A stretch of DNA of 64,000 bases from Thinopyrum elongatum (taxonomy: Eukaryota; Streptophyta; Magnoliopsida; Poales; Poaceae), in NCBI GenBank assembly GCA_011799875.1, contig JAAAXO010000119.1, forward strand, positions 1,347,359 to 1,411,358, read 5' to 3'. Under the pieces are notes generated by a model that made no database searches, was not told the origin of the DNA, and saw only the letters and a list, made by a program, of their open reading frames with translations. Below, piece after piece: positions 14,273 to 26,226 of this stretch. Both the position numbers and the translations under genes were made by a program. Within the stretch, counting starts at the first letter, position 1; each line of letters starts with the position of its first letter.

Positions 14273-17200
14273 GCTCCCCGGTGCGATCAACTTACCTTGG
14301 AAGCTCGACTCACGGTCTGCCCCGGTGCTGGAATCCATTTAGGTTGTATCCGTTGAATGGGCGTAATCTGGTCATACGAACTCCGATTGAGCTCCACAAC
14401 CTGCCAAAACGACCGCAACGAAAAGCCGTATACCCCGGTGGCCCACTTCATCGGCTACGGCAATGTTTCGGAGGACAAAACTGGCTTGGAAAATTGAGTT
14501 CCTGATGATTTAATAGCTAGCGTGTCCACTGCTAGCCTCTAAAATCGTTACGTGAGCTGACCCATGGACACATGTTGGGACAATAATGTACAGAATAATA
14601 GGATATGATTCCATTTGTGTACCAACAAGGCCTACATGTCAGCCTGGATAGAAGGAGGAGGCTCCTTGGTGCACCAAAACACCCCAGAAATGAAGTTTTG
14701 CATGCTCTATCACCAATCCCGCTGCCAGCCGCATGTTTGGGCAAGAACATGCGTCATCCTTGGACGAAGATGTGCATAGCAGCTCTTCTGCGCTCTTATC
14801 ATTTACACGCAAAACAATAGGTCATTCCGAGTGTTGAAAGATGGCTCCCCAGCGCGATCAACTTACCTTGGAAGCTTGACTCACGGTCTGCCCCGGTGCT
14901 GGAATCCATTTAGGTTGTATCCGTAGAACGGGCGTAATCTGCTCATACGAACTCCGTTTGAGCTCCACAACCTGCCAAAACGACCGCAACGAAAAGCGGT
15001 ATACCCCGGCGGCCCACTTCGTCGGCTACGGAAATGTTTTAGAGGACAAAACTGTCTTGGAAAATTGAGTTCCTGATGATTTAATAGCTGGCGTGTCCAC
15101 TCCTAGCCTCTAAAATTGTTATGTGAGCTCACCCATGGACACATGTTGGGACAATAATGTACAGAATAACGGGATATGATTCCATTTGTGCACCAACATG
15201 GCCTACATGTCAGTCTGGATAGAAGGAGGGGGCTCCTTGGTGCACCAAAACACCCCAGAAATGAAGTTTTGCATACTGTATCACCCATCCCGCTGCCAGC
15301 CGCATGTTTGGGCAAGAACATGCGTCATCCTTGGACGAAGATGTGCATAGCAGCTCTTCTGCGCTCTTATCATTTACACGCAAAATAATTGGTCATTCCG
15401 AGTGTTGAAAGATGGCTCCCCGGCACGGTCAACTTACCTTGGAAGCTCGACTCACGGTCTGCCCCGGTGCTGGAATCCATTTAGGTAGTATCCGTAGAAT
15501 GGGCGTAATCTGGTCATACGAACTCCGTTTGAGCTCCACAACCTGCCAAATCGACCGCAACGAAGGTTCGTATACCCCGGTGGCCCACTTCATCGGCTAC
15601 GGCAATGTTTCGGAGGACAAAACTGGCTTGGAAAATTGAGTTCCTAATGATTTAATAGCTAGCGTGTCCACTGCTAGCCTCTAAAATCGTTACGTGAGCT
15701 CACCCATGGACACATGTTGGGACAATAATGTACAGAATAACAGGATATGATTCCATTTGTGCACCAACAAGGCCTACATGTCAGTCTGGATAGAAGGAGG
15801 AGGCTCCTTGGTGCACCAAAACACCCCAGAAATGAAGTTTTGCATGCTCTATCACCCATCCCGCTGCCAGCCGCATGTTTGGGCAAGAACATGCGTCATC
15901 CTTGGACGAAGATGTGCATAGCAGCTCTTCTGCGCTCTTATCATTTACACGCAAAATAATAGGTTATTCCGAGTGTTGAAAGATGGCTCCCCGGCACGAT
16001 CAACTTACCTTGGAAGCTCGACACACTGTCTGCCCCGGTGCTGGAATCCATTTAGGTTGTATCCGTAGAACGGGCGTAATCTGGTCATACGAACTCCGTT
16101 TGAGCTCCACAACCTGCCAAAACGACCGCAACGAAAAGCCGTATACCCCGGTGGCCCACTTCGTCAGCTACGGCAATGTTTCAGAGGACAAAACTGGCTT
16201 GGAAAATTGAGTTCCTGATAATTTAATAGCTGGCGTGCCCACTCCTAGCCTCTAAAATTGTTACGTGAGCTCACCCATGGACACATGTTGGGTCAATAAT
16301 GTACAGAATAACGGGATATGATTCCATTTGTGCACCAACAAGGCCTACATGTCAGTCTGGATAGAAGGAGGAGGCTCCTTGGTGCACCAAAACACACCAG
16401 AAATGATGTTTTGCATGCTGTATCACCCATCCAGCTGCCAGCCGCATGTTTGGGCAAGAACATGCGTCATCCTTGGACGAAGATGTGCATAGCAGCTCTT
16501 CTGCGCTCTTCTCATTTACACGCAAAATAATTGGTCATTCTGAGTGTTGAAAGATGGCTCCCCGGCGCGATCAACTTACCTTGGAAGCTCGACTCACGGT
16601 CTGCCCCGGTGCTGGAATCCATTTAGGTAGTATCTGTAGAATGGGCGTAATCTGGTCATACGAACTCCGTTTGAGCTCCACAACCTGCCAAAACGACCGC
16701 AACAAAAGGCCGTATACCCCGGTGGCCCACTTCATGGGCTACGGCAATGTTTCGGAGGACAAAACTGGCTTGGAAAATTGAGTTCCTGATGATTTAATAG
16801 CTAGCGTGTCCACTGCTCGCCTCTAAAATCGTTACGTGAGCTCACCCACGGACACATGTTGGGACAATAATGTACAGAATAACAGGATATGATTCCATTT
16901 GTGCACCAACAAGGCCTACATGTCTGTCTGGATAGAAGGAGGAGGCTCCTTGGTGCACCAAAACAGCCCAGAAATGAAGTTTTGCATGCTCTATCACCCA
17001 TACCGCTGCCAGCCGCATGTTTGGGCAAGAACATGCGTCATCCTTATACGAAGATGTGCATAGCAGCTCTTCTGCGCTCTTATCATTTACACGCAAAATA
17101 ATAGGTTATTCCGAGTGTTGAAAGATGGCTCCCCGGCACGATCAACTTACCTTGGAAGCTCGACTCACTGTCTGCCCCGGTGCTGGAATCCATTTAGGTT

Positions 17201-17698
17201 GTATCCGTAGAACGGGCGTAATCTGGTCATACGAACTCCGTTTGAGCTCCACAACCTGCCAAAACGACCGCAACAAAAAGCCGTATACCCCGGTGGCCCA
17301 CTTCGTTAGCTACGGCAATGTTTCAGAGGACAAAACTGGCTTGGAAAGTTGAGTTCCTGATGATTTAATAGCTGGCGTGTCCACTCCTAGCCTCTAAAAT
17401 TGTTACGTGAGCTCACCCATGGACACATGTTGGGACAATAATGTACAGAATAATGGGATATGATTCCATTTGTGCACCAACAAGGCCTACATGTCAGTCT
17501 GGATAGAAGGAGGAGGCTCCTTGGTGCACCAAAACACCCCAGAAATGATGTTTTGCATGCTCTATCACCCATCCCGCAGCCAGCCGCATGTTTGGGCAAG
17601 AACATGCGTCATCCTTGGACAAAGATGTGCATAACAGCTCTTTTGCGCTCTTATCATTTACACGCAAAATAATAGGTCATTCCGAGTGTTGAAAGATG
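14273..17698. repeat. Dimeric higher-order repeat, three copies, 1,142-bp period
   Basis: Monomers 26, 28 and 30 share GAATGGGCGTAATC and a variant downstream block GCTAGCGTGTCCACTGC (about 14516, 15659 and 16800). Monomers 28 and 30 also share TTTAGGTAGTATC and GGTTATTCCG. Monomers 27 and 29 share GCTGTATCAC, and 29 and 31 share CTGTCTGCCCCGG after the C-to-T change. The dimer copies have each gained several private changes, so this is older than the near-identical blocks to the right. Confidence 0.75.
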
Positions 17699-20600
17699 GC
17701 TCCCCGGCGCGATCAAGTTACCTTGGAAGCTCGACTCACGGTCTGCCCCGGTGCTGGAATCCATTTAGGTTGTATCCGTAGAACGGGCGTAATCTGGTCA
17801 TAGGAACTTCGTTTGAGCTCCACAACCTGCCAAAACGACCACAACGAAAAGCCGTATACTCCGGTGGCCCACTTCGTCACCTACGGCAATGTTTTAGAGG
17901 ACAAAACTGGCTTGGAAAATTGAGTTCCTGATGATTTAATAGCTGCCGTGTCCACTCCTAGCCTCTAAAATTGTTACGTGAGCTCACCTATGGACACATG
18001 TTGGGACAATAATGTACAGAATATTGGGATATGATTCCATTTGTGCACCAACATGGCCGACATGTCAGTCTAGATAGAAGGAGGAAGCTCCTTGGTGCAC
18101 CAAAACACCCCAGAAATGAAGTTTTGCATGCTCTATCACCCATCCCGCTGCCAGCCGCATGTTTGGGCAAGAACATGCGTCATCCTTGGAAGAAGATGTG
18201 CATAGCAGCTCTTCTGCGCTCTTATCATTTACACGCAAAATAATAGGTCATTTCGAGTGTTGAAAGATGGCTCCCCGGCGCGATCATCTTACCTAGGAAG
18301 CTCGACTCACGGTCTGCCCCGGTGCTGGAATCCATTTAGGTTGTATCCGTAGAACGGGCGTAATCTGGTCATACAAACTCCGTTTGAGCTCCACAACCTG
18401 CCAAAACGACCGCAACGAAAAGCCGTATACCCCGGTGGCCCACTTCGTCGGCTACGGCAATGTTTTAGAGGACAAAACTGGCTTGGAAAATTGAGTTCCT
18501 GATGATTTAATAGCTGGCGTGTCCACTCCTAGCCTCTAAAATTGTTACGTGAGCTCACCCATGGACACTTGTTGGGACAATAATGTACAGAATAACGAGA
18601 TATGATTCCAGTTGTGCACCAACAAGGCCTACATGTCAGTCTGGATAGAAGGAGGAGGCCCCTTGGTGCACCAAAACACCCCAGAAATGAAGTTTTGCAT
18701 GCTCTATCACCCATCCCGCTGCCAGCCGCATGTTTGGGCAAGAACATGCGTCATCCTTGGACGAAGATGTGCATAGCAGCTCTTCTGCGCTCTTATCATT
18801 TACACACAAAATAATAGGTCATTCCGAGTGTTGAAAGATGGCTCCCCGGTGCGATCAACTTACCTTGGAAGCTCGACACACGGTCTGCCCCGGTGCTTGT
18901 ATCCATTTAGGTTGTATCCGTAGAACGGGCGTAATCTAGTCATATGAACTCCGTTTGAGCACCACAACCTGCCAAAACGACTGCAACGAAAAGCCGTATA
19001 CCCCGGTGGCCCACTTCGTCAGCTACGGCAATGTGTTGGAGGACAAAACTGGCTTGGAAAATTGAGTTCCGGATGATTTAATAGCTGGCGTGTCCACTCC
19101 TAGCCTCTAAAATTGTTACATGAGCTCACCCATGGACACATGTTGGGACAATAATGTACAGAATAACGGGATATGATTCCATTTGTGTACCAACAAGGCC
19201 TACATGTCAGCCTGGATAGAAGGAGGAGGCTCCTTGGTGCACCAAAACACCCCAGAAATGAAGTTTTGCATGCTCTATCACCCATCGCGCTGCCAGCCGC
19301 ATGTTTGGGCAAGAACATGCGTCATCCTTGGACGAAGATGTGCATTGCAGCTCTTCTGCGCTCTTATCATTTACACGCAAAATAATAGGTCATTCCGAGT
19401 GTTGAAAGATGGCTCCCCGGCGCGATGAACTTACCTTGGAAGCTCGACACACGGTCTGCCCCGGTGCTGGAATCCATTTAGGTTGTATCCATAGACCGGG
19501 CGTAATCTGGTCATACGAACTCTGTTTGAGCTCCACAACCTGCCAAAACGACCGCAACGAAAAGCCGTATACCCCGGTGGCCCAGTTCATCGGCTACGGC
19601 AATGTTTCGGAGGACAAAACTGGCTTGGAAAATTGAGTTCCTGATGATTTAATAGCTGGCGTGTCCACTCCTAGCCTCTAAAATAATTACGTGAGCTCAC
19701 GCATGTACACATGTTGGGACAATAATGTACAGAATAGCGGGATATGATTCCATTTGTGCACCAACGAAGCCTACATGTCAGTCTGGATAGAAGGAGGAGG
19801 CTCCTTGGTGCACCAAAACACCCCAGAAATGAAGTTTTGCATGCTGTATCACCCATCCCGCTGCCAGCCGCATGTTTGGGCAAGAACATGCGTCATCCTT
19901 GGACGAAGATGTGCATAGCAGCTCTTCTGCGCTCTTATCATTTACACGCAAAATAATAGGTCATTCCGAGTGTAGAAAGATGGCTCCCCGGCGCGATCAA
20001 CTTACCTTGGAAGCTCGACTCACGGTCTGCCCCGGTGCTGGAATCCATTTAGGAAGTATCTGTAGAACGGGCGTAATCTGCTCATACGAACTCCGTTTGA
20101 GCTCCAAAACCTGCCAAAACGACCGCAACGAAAAGCCGTATTCCCCGGTGGCCCACTTCGTCGGCTACAACATTGCTTCAGAGGACAAAACTGGCTTGGA
20201 AAATTGAGTTCCTGATGATTTAATAGCTGGCGTGTCCAACCCTAGCCTCTAAAATTGTTACGTGAGCTCACCCATGGACACATGTTGGGACAATAATGTA
20301 CAGAATAACGGGATATGATTCCATTTGTGCACCAACAAGGCCTACATGTCTCTCTGGATAGAAGGAGGAGGCTCCTTGGTGCACCAAAACACCAAAAAAA
20401 TGAAGTTTTGCATGCTCTATCACCCATCCCGCTGCCAGCCGCATGTTTGGGCAAGAACATGCGTCATCCTTGGACGAAGATGTGCATAGCAGCTCTTCTG
20501 CGCTCTTATCATTTACACGCAAAATAATTGGTCATTCCGAGTGTTGAAAGATGGCTCCCCGGCGCGATCAACTTACCTTGGAAGCTCGACTCACGGTCTG

Positions 20601-22544
20601 CCCCGGTGCTGGAATCCATTTAGGTTGTATGTGTAGAACAGGCGTAATCTGGTCATACGAACTCCGTTTGAGCTCCACAACCTGCCAAAACGACCGCAAC
20701 GAAAAGCCGTATACCCCGGTGGCCCACTTCGTTGGCTACGGCAATGTTTCAGAGGACAAAACTGGCTTGGAAAATTGAGTTCCTGATGATTTAATAGCTA
20801 GCGTGTCCACTGCTAGCCTCTAAAATCGTTACGTGAGCTCACCCATGGACACATGTTGGGACAATAATGTACTGAATAATAGGATATGATTCCATTTGTG
20901 CACCAACAAGGCCTACATGTCAGTCTGGATAGAAGGAGGAGGCTCCTTGGTGCACCAAAACAGCCCAGAAATGAAGTTTTGCATGCTCTATGACCCATCC
21001 CGCTGCCAGCCGCATGTTTGGGCAAGAACATGCGTCATCCTTGGACGAAGATGTGCATAGCAGCTCTTTTGTGCTCTTATCATTTACACGCAAAATAATA
21101 GGTTATTCCGAGTGTTGAAAGATGGCTCCCCGGCGCGATCGAATTACCTTGGAAGCTCGACTCACTGTCTGCCCCGGCGCTGGAATCCATTTATGTTGTA
21201 TCCGTAGAACGGGCGTAATCTGGTCATACGAACTCCGTTTGAGCTCCACAACCTGCCAAAACAACCGCAACGAAAAGCCGTATACCCCGGTGGCCCACTT
21301 CGTTGGCTACGGCAATGTTTCAGAGGACAAAACTGGCTTGGAAAATTGAGTTCCTGATGATTTAATAGCTGGCGTGTCCGCTCCTAGCCTCTAAAATTGT
21401 TACGTGAGCTCTCCCATGGACACATGTTGGGACAATAATGTACAGAATAATGGGATATGATTCCATTTGTGCACCAACAAGGCCTACATGTCAGTCTGGA
21501 TAGAAGGAGGAGGCTCCTTGGTGCACCAAAACACCCCAGAAATGAAGTTTTGCATGCTCTATCACCCATCCCGCTGCCAGCCGCATGTTTGGGCAAGAAC
21601 ATGCGTCATCCTTGGACGAAGATGTGCATAGCAGCTCTTCTGCGCTCTTATCATTTACATGCAAAATAATAGGTCATTCCGAGTGTTGAAAGATGGCTCC
21701 CGGCGCAATCAACTTACCTTGGAAGCTCGACTCACGGTCTGCCCCGGTGCTGGAATCCATTTAGGTTGTATCCGTAGAACGGGCGTAATCTGGTCATACG
21801 AACTCCGTTTGAGCTCCACAACCTGCCAAAACGACCGCAATGAAAAGCCGTATACCCCAGTGGCCCACTTCATCGGCTACGGCAATGTTTCGGAGGACAA
21901 AACTAGCTTGGAAAATTTAGTTCCTGATGATTTAATAGCTGGCGTGTCCACTCCTAGCATCTAGAATAATTACGTGAGCTCACCCATGGACACATGTTGG
22001 GACAATAATGTACAGAATAACGGGATATGATTCCATTTGTGCACCAAGAAGGCCTACATGTCAGTCTGGATAGAAGGAGGAGGCTCCTTGGTGCACCAAA
22101 ACACCCCATAAATGAAGTTTTGCATGCTCTATCACCCATCCCGCTACCAGCCGCATGTTTGGGCAAGAACATGCGTCATCCTTGGACGAAGATGTGCATA
22201 GCAGCTCTTCTGCGCTCTTATCATTTACACGCAAAATAATAGGTCATTCTGAGTGTTGAAAGATGGCTCCCCGGCGCGATCAACTTACCTTGGAAGCTCG
22301 ACTCACGGTCTGCCCCGGTGCTGGAATCCATTTAGGTTGTATCCGTAGAACGGGCGTAATCTGGTCATACGAACTCCGTTTGAGCTCCACAACCTGCCAA
22401 AACGACCGCAACGAAAAGCCGTATACCCCGGTGGCCCACTTCATCGGCTACGGCAATGTTTCAGAGGACAAAACTGGCTTGGAAAATTGAGTTCCTGATG
22501 ATTTAATAGCTGGCGTGTCCACTCCTAGCCTCTAAAATTGTTAC

Positions 22545-22554
22545 GTGAGCTCAC
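22545..22554. repeat. 10-bp perfect palindrome GTGAGCTCAC in each monomer
   Basis: GTGAGCTCAC is self-complementary and lies at offset 280-289 of the monomer, next to CCATGG. It is kept in most copies. Exceptions include GTGAGGTCAC at about 3135 and 9985, GTGAGCTGAC at about 14554 and GTCAGCTCAC at about 7131 and 11127. It could be a protein-binding dyad or simply part of the ancestral unit; the sequence does not decide. Confidence 0.7.
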
Positions 22555-22658
22555 CCATGGACACATGTTGGGACAATAATGTACAGAATAATGGGATATG
22601 ATTCCATTTGTGCACCAACAAGGCCTACATGTCAGTCTGGATAGAAGGAGGAGGCTCC

Positions 22659-22670
22659 TTGGTGCACCAA
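22659..22670. repeat. 12-bp perfect palindrome TTGGTGCACCAA in each monomer
   Basis: The sequence at offset 394-405 is a perfect 12-bp palindrome. Its GTGCACCAA half also occurs 52 bp upstream at offset 345-353 (TTTGTGCACCAAC), giving two GTGCAC cores per monomer. Some copies break it, for example TTGGTGCAGTAA at about 59768 and TCTTTGCACCAA at about 42642 and 44926. The 52-bp spacing might be a trace of an old internal duplication, but similarity outside the shared 9 bases is weak. Confidence 0.7.
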
Positions 22671-22722
22671 AACACCCCAGAAATGAAGTTTTGCATGCTG
22701 TATCACCCATCCCGCTGCCAGC

Positions 22723-22746
22723 CGCATGTTGGAGCAAGAACATGCG
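22723..22746. repeat. Inverted repeat CGCATGTT-N8-AACATGCG in each monomer
   Basis: Two perfect 8-bp arms are separated by 8 nt at offset 458-481. It is the longest dyad I find in the monomer. Most copies keep both arms even when the loop changes (for example GGAGCAAG here, TGGGAAAG at about 467-474). The right arm is altered to AACATACC in monomers 9, 15 and 16 and to AACAAGCG in several copies of the right-hand region. It does not resemble the CENP-B box as I know it. Confidence 0.65.
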
Positions 22747-25700
22747 TCATCCTTGGACGAAGATGTGCATAGTAGCTCTTCTGCGCTCTTATCATTTACA
22801 CGCAAAATAATAGGTCATTCCGAGTGTTGAAAGATGGCTCCCCGGCGCGATCAACTTACCTTGGAAGCTCGACTCACGGTCTGCCCTGGTGCTGGAATCC
22901 ATTTAGGTTGTATCTGTAGAATGGCCGTAATCTGGTCATACGAACTCCGTTTGAGCTCCACAACCTGCCAAAACGACCGCAACAAAAAGCCGTATACCCC
23001 GGTGGCCCACTTCGTCGGCTACGGCAATGTTTCGGAGGACAAAACTGGCTTGGAAAATTGAGTTCCTGATGATTTAATAGCTAGCGTGTCCACTGGTAGC
23101 CTCTAAAATCGTTACGTGAGCTCACCCATGGACACATGTTGGGACAATAATGTACAGAATAACAGGATATGATTCCATTTGTGCACCTACAAGGCCTACA
23201 TGTCAGTCTGGATAGAAGGAGGAGGCTCCTTGGTGCACCAAAACACCCCAGAAATGAAGTTTTGCATGCTCTATCACCCATCCCGCTGCCAGCCGCATGT
23301 TTGGGCAAGAACATGCGTCATCCTTGGACGAAGATGTGCATAGCAGCTCTTCTGCGCTCTTATCATTTACATGCAAAATAATAGGTCATTCCGAGTGTTG
23401 AAAGATGGCTCCCGGCGCAATCAACTTACCTTGGAAGCTCGACTCACGGTCTGCCCCGGTGCTGGAATCCATTTAGGTTGTATCCGTAGAACGGGCGTAA
23501 TCTGGTCATACGAACTCCGTTTGAGCTCCACAACCTGCCAAAACGACCGCAATGAAAAGCCGTATACCCCAGTGGCCCACTTCATCGGCTACGGCAATGT
23601 TTCGGAGGACAAAACTAGCTTGGAAAATTTAGTTCCTGATGATTTAATAGCTGGCGTGTCCACTCCTAGCATCTAGAATAATTACGTGAGCTCACCCATG
23701 GACACATGTTGGGACAATAATGTACAGAATAACGGGATATGATTCCATTTGTGCACCAAGAAGGCCTACATGTCAGTCTGGATAGAAGGAGGAGGCTCCT
23801 TGGTGCACCAAAACACCCCATAAATGAAGTTTTGCATGCTCTATCACCCATCCCGCTACCAGCCGCATGTTTGGGCAAGAACATGCGTCATCCTTGGACG
23901 AAGATGTGCATAGCAGCTCTTCTGCGCTCTTATCATTTACACGCAAAATAATAGGTCATTCTGAGTGTTGAAAGATGGCTCCCCGGCGCGATCAACTTAC
24001 CTTGGAAGCTCGACTCACGGTCTGCCCCGGTGCTGGAATCCATTTAGGTTGTATCCGTAGAACGGGCGTAATCTGGTCATACGAACTCCGTTTGAGCTCC
24101 ACAACCTGCCAAAACGACCGCAACGAAAAGCCGTATACCCCGGTGGCCCACTTCATCGGCTACGGCAATGTTTCAGAGGACAAAACTGGCTTGGAAAATT
24201 GAGTTCCTGATGATTTAATAGCTGGCGTGTCCACTCCTAGCCTCTAAAATTGTTACGTGAGCTCACCCATGGACACATGTTGGGACAATAATGTACAGAA
24301 TAATGGGATATGATTCCATTTGTGCACCAACAAGGCCTACATGTCAGTCTGGATAGAAGGAGGAGGCTCCTTGGTGCACCAAAACACCCCAGAAATGAAG
24401 TTTTGCATGCTGTATCACCCATCCCGCTGCCAGCCGCATGTTGGAGCAAGAACATGCGTCATCCTTGGACGAAGATGTGCATAGTAGCTCTTCTGCGCTC
24501 TTATCATTTACACGCAAAATAATAGGTCATTCCGAGTGTTGAAAGATGGCTCCCCGGCGCGATCAACTTACCTTGGAAGCTCGACTCACGGTCTGCCCTG
24601 GTGCTGGAATCCATTTAGGTTGTATCTGTAGAATGGCCGTAATCTGGTCATACGAACTCCGTTTGAGCTCCACAACCTGCCAAAACGACCGCAACAAAAA
24701 GCCGTATACCCCGGTGGCCCACTTCGTCGGCTACGGCAATGTTTCGGAGGACAAAACTGGCTTGGAAAATTGAGTTCCTGATGATTTAATAGCTAGCGTG
24801 TCCACTGGTAGCCTCTAAAATCGTTACGTGAGCTCACCCATGGACACATGTTGGGACAATAATGTACAGAATAACAGGATATGATTCCATTTGTGCACCT
24901 ACAAGGCCTACATGTCAGTCTGGATAGAAGGAGGAGGCTCCTTGGTGCACCAAAACACCCCAGAAATGAAGTTTTGCATGCTCTATCACCCATCCCGCTG
25001 CCAGCCGCATGTTTGGGCAAGAACATGCGTCATCCTTGGACGAAGATGTGCATAGCAGCTCTTCTGCGCTCTTATCATTTACATGCAAAATAATAGGTCA
25101 TTCCGAGTGTTGAAAGATGGCTCCCGGCGCAATCAACTTACCTTGGAAGCTCGACTCACGGTCTGCCCCGGTGCTGGAATCCATTTAGGTTGTATCCGTA
25201 GAACGGGCGTAATCTGGTCATACGAACTCCGTTTGAGCTCCACAACCTGCCAAAACGACCGCAATGAAAAGCCGTATACCCCAGTGGCCCACTTCATCGG
25301 CTACGGCAATGTTTCGGAGGACAAAACTAGCTTGGAAAATTTAGTTCCTGATGATTTAATAGCTGGCGTGTCCACTCCTAGCATCTAGAATAATTACGTG
25401 AGCTCACCCATGGACACATGTTGGGACAATAATGTACAGAATAACGGGATATGATTCCATTTGTGCACCAAGAAGGCCTACATGTCAGTCTGGATAGAAG
25501 GAGGAGGCTCCTTGGTGCACCAAAACACCCCATAAATGAAGTTTTGCATGCTCTATCACCCATCCCGCTACCAGCCGCATGTTTGGGCAAGAACATGCGT
25601 CATCCTTGGACGAAGATGTGCATAGCAGCTCTTCTGCGCTCTTATCATTTACACGCAAAATAATAGGTCATTCTGAGTGTTGAAAGATGGCTCCCCGGCG

Positions 25701-26226
25701 CGATCAACTTACCTTGGAAGCTCGACTCACGGTCTGCCCCGGTGCTGGAATCCATTTAGGTTGTATCCGTAGAACGGGCGTAATCTGGTCATACGAACTC
25801 CGTTTGAGCTCCACAACCTGCCAAAACGACCGCAACGAAAAGCCGTATACCCCGGTGGCCCACTTCATCGGCTACGGCAATGTTTCAGAGGACAAAACTG
25901 GCTTGGAAAATTGAGTTCCTGATGATTTAATAGCTGGCGTGTCCACTCCTAGCCTCTAAAATTGTTACGTGAGCTCACCCATGGACACATGTTGGGACAA
26001 TAATGTACAGAGTAATGGGATATGATTCCATTTGTGCACCAACAAGGCCTACATGTCAGTCTGGATAGAAGGAGGAGGCTCCTTGGTGCACCAAAACACC
26101 CCAGAAATGAAGTTTTGCATGCTCTATCACCCATCTCGCTGCCAGCCGCATGTTTGGGCAAGAACATGCGTCATCCTTGGACGAAGATGTGCATAACAGC
26201 TCTTTTGCGCTCTTATCATTTACACG

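Larger units (their letters stand above)
22266..22836. repeat. Representative monomer (number 40)
   Basis: This 571-bp copy is close to the window consensus in its first half and shows the unit's anatomy. Offsets 1-240 are a GC-richer half with one GAGCTC palindrome (offset 117). Offsets 205-270 are an A/T-richer stretch with several runs of A. Offsets 280-289 hold the palindrome GTGAGCTCAC, followed directly by CCATGG. Offsets 345-353 and 397-405 are two copies of GTGCACCAA, the second inside a 12-bp palindrome. Offsets 458-481 form an 8-bp-arm inverted repeat. The copy has a private change in the loop of that inverted repeat. The first-half and last-half open frames are by-products (see rejected items). 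Confidence 0.9.
21478..26010. repeat. 1,712-bp trimer in 2.65 apparently identical copies
   Basis: Copy 1 is about 21478-23189, copy 2 about 23190-24901 and partial copy 3 about 24902-26010. The period is 1,712 rather than 1,713 because each copy has the same missing C (GGCTCCCGGCGCAATC near 21696, 23408 and 25120). Other tags repeated exactly are TTTAGTTCCTG, GCATCTAGAATAATT, CACCAAGAAGGCC, CCCCATAAATG, CATGTTGGAGCAAG and GAATGGCCGTAATC. I found no difference between copies by eye. The right end is marked by the first mismatch, CAGAGTAATGG at 26009-26019. The array is either very recently amplified or affected by assembly. Confidence 0.9.
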
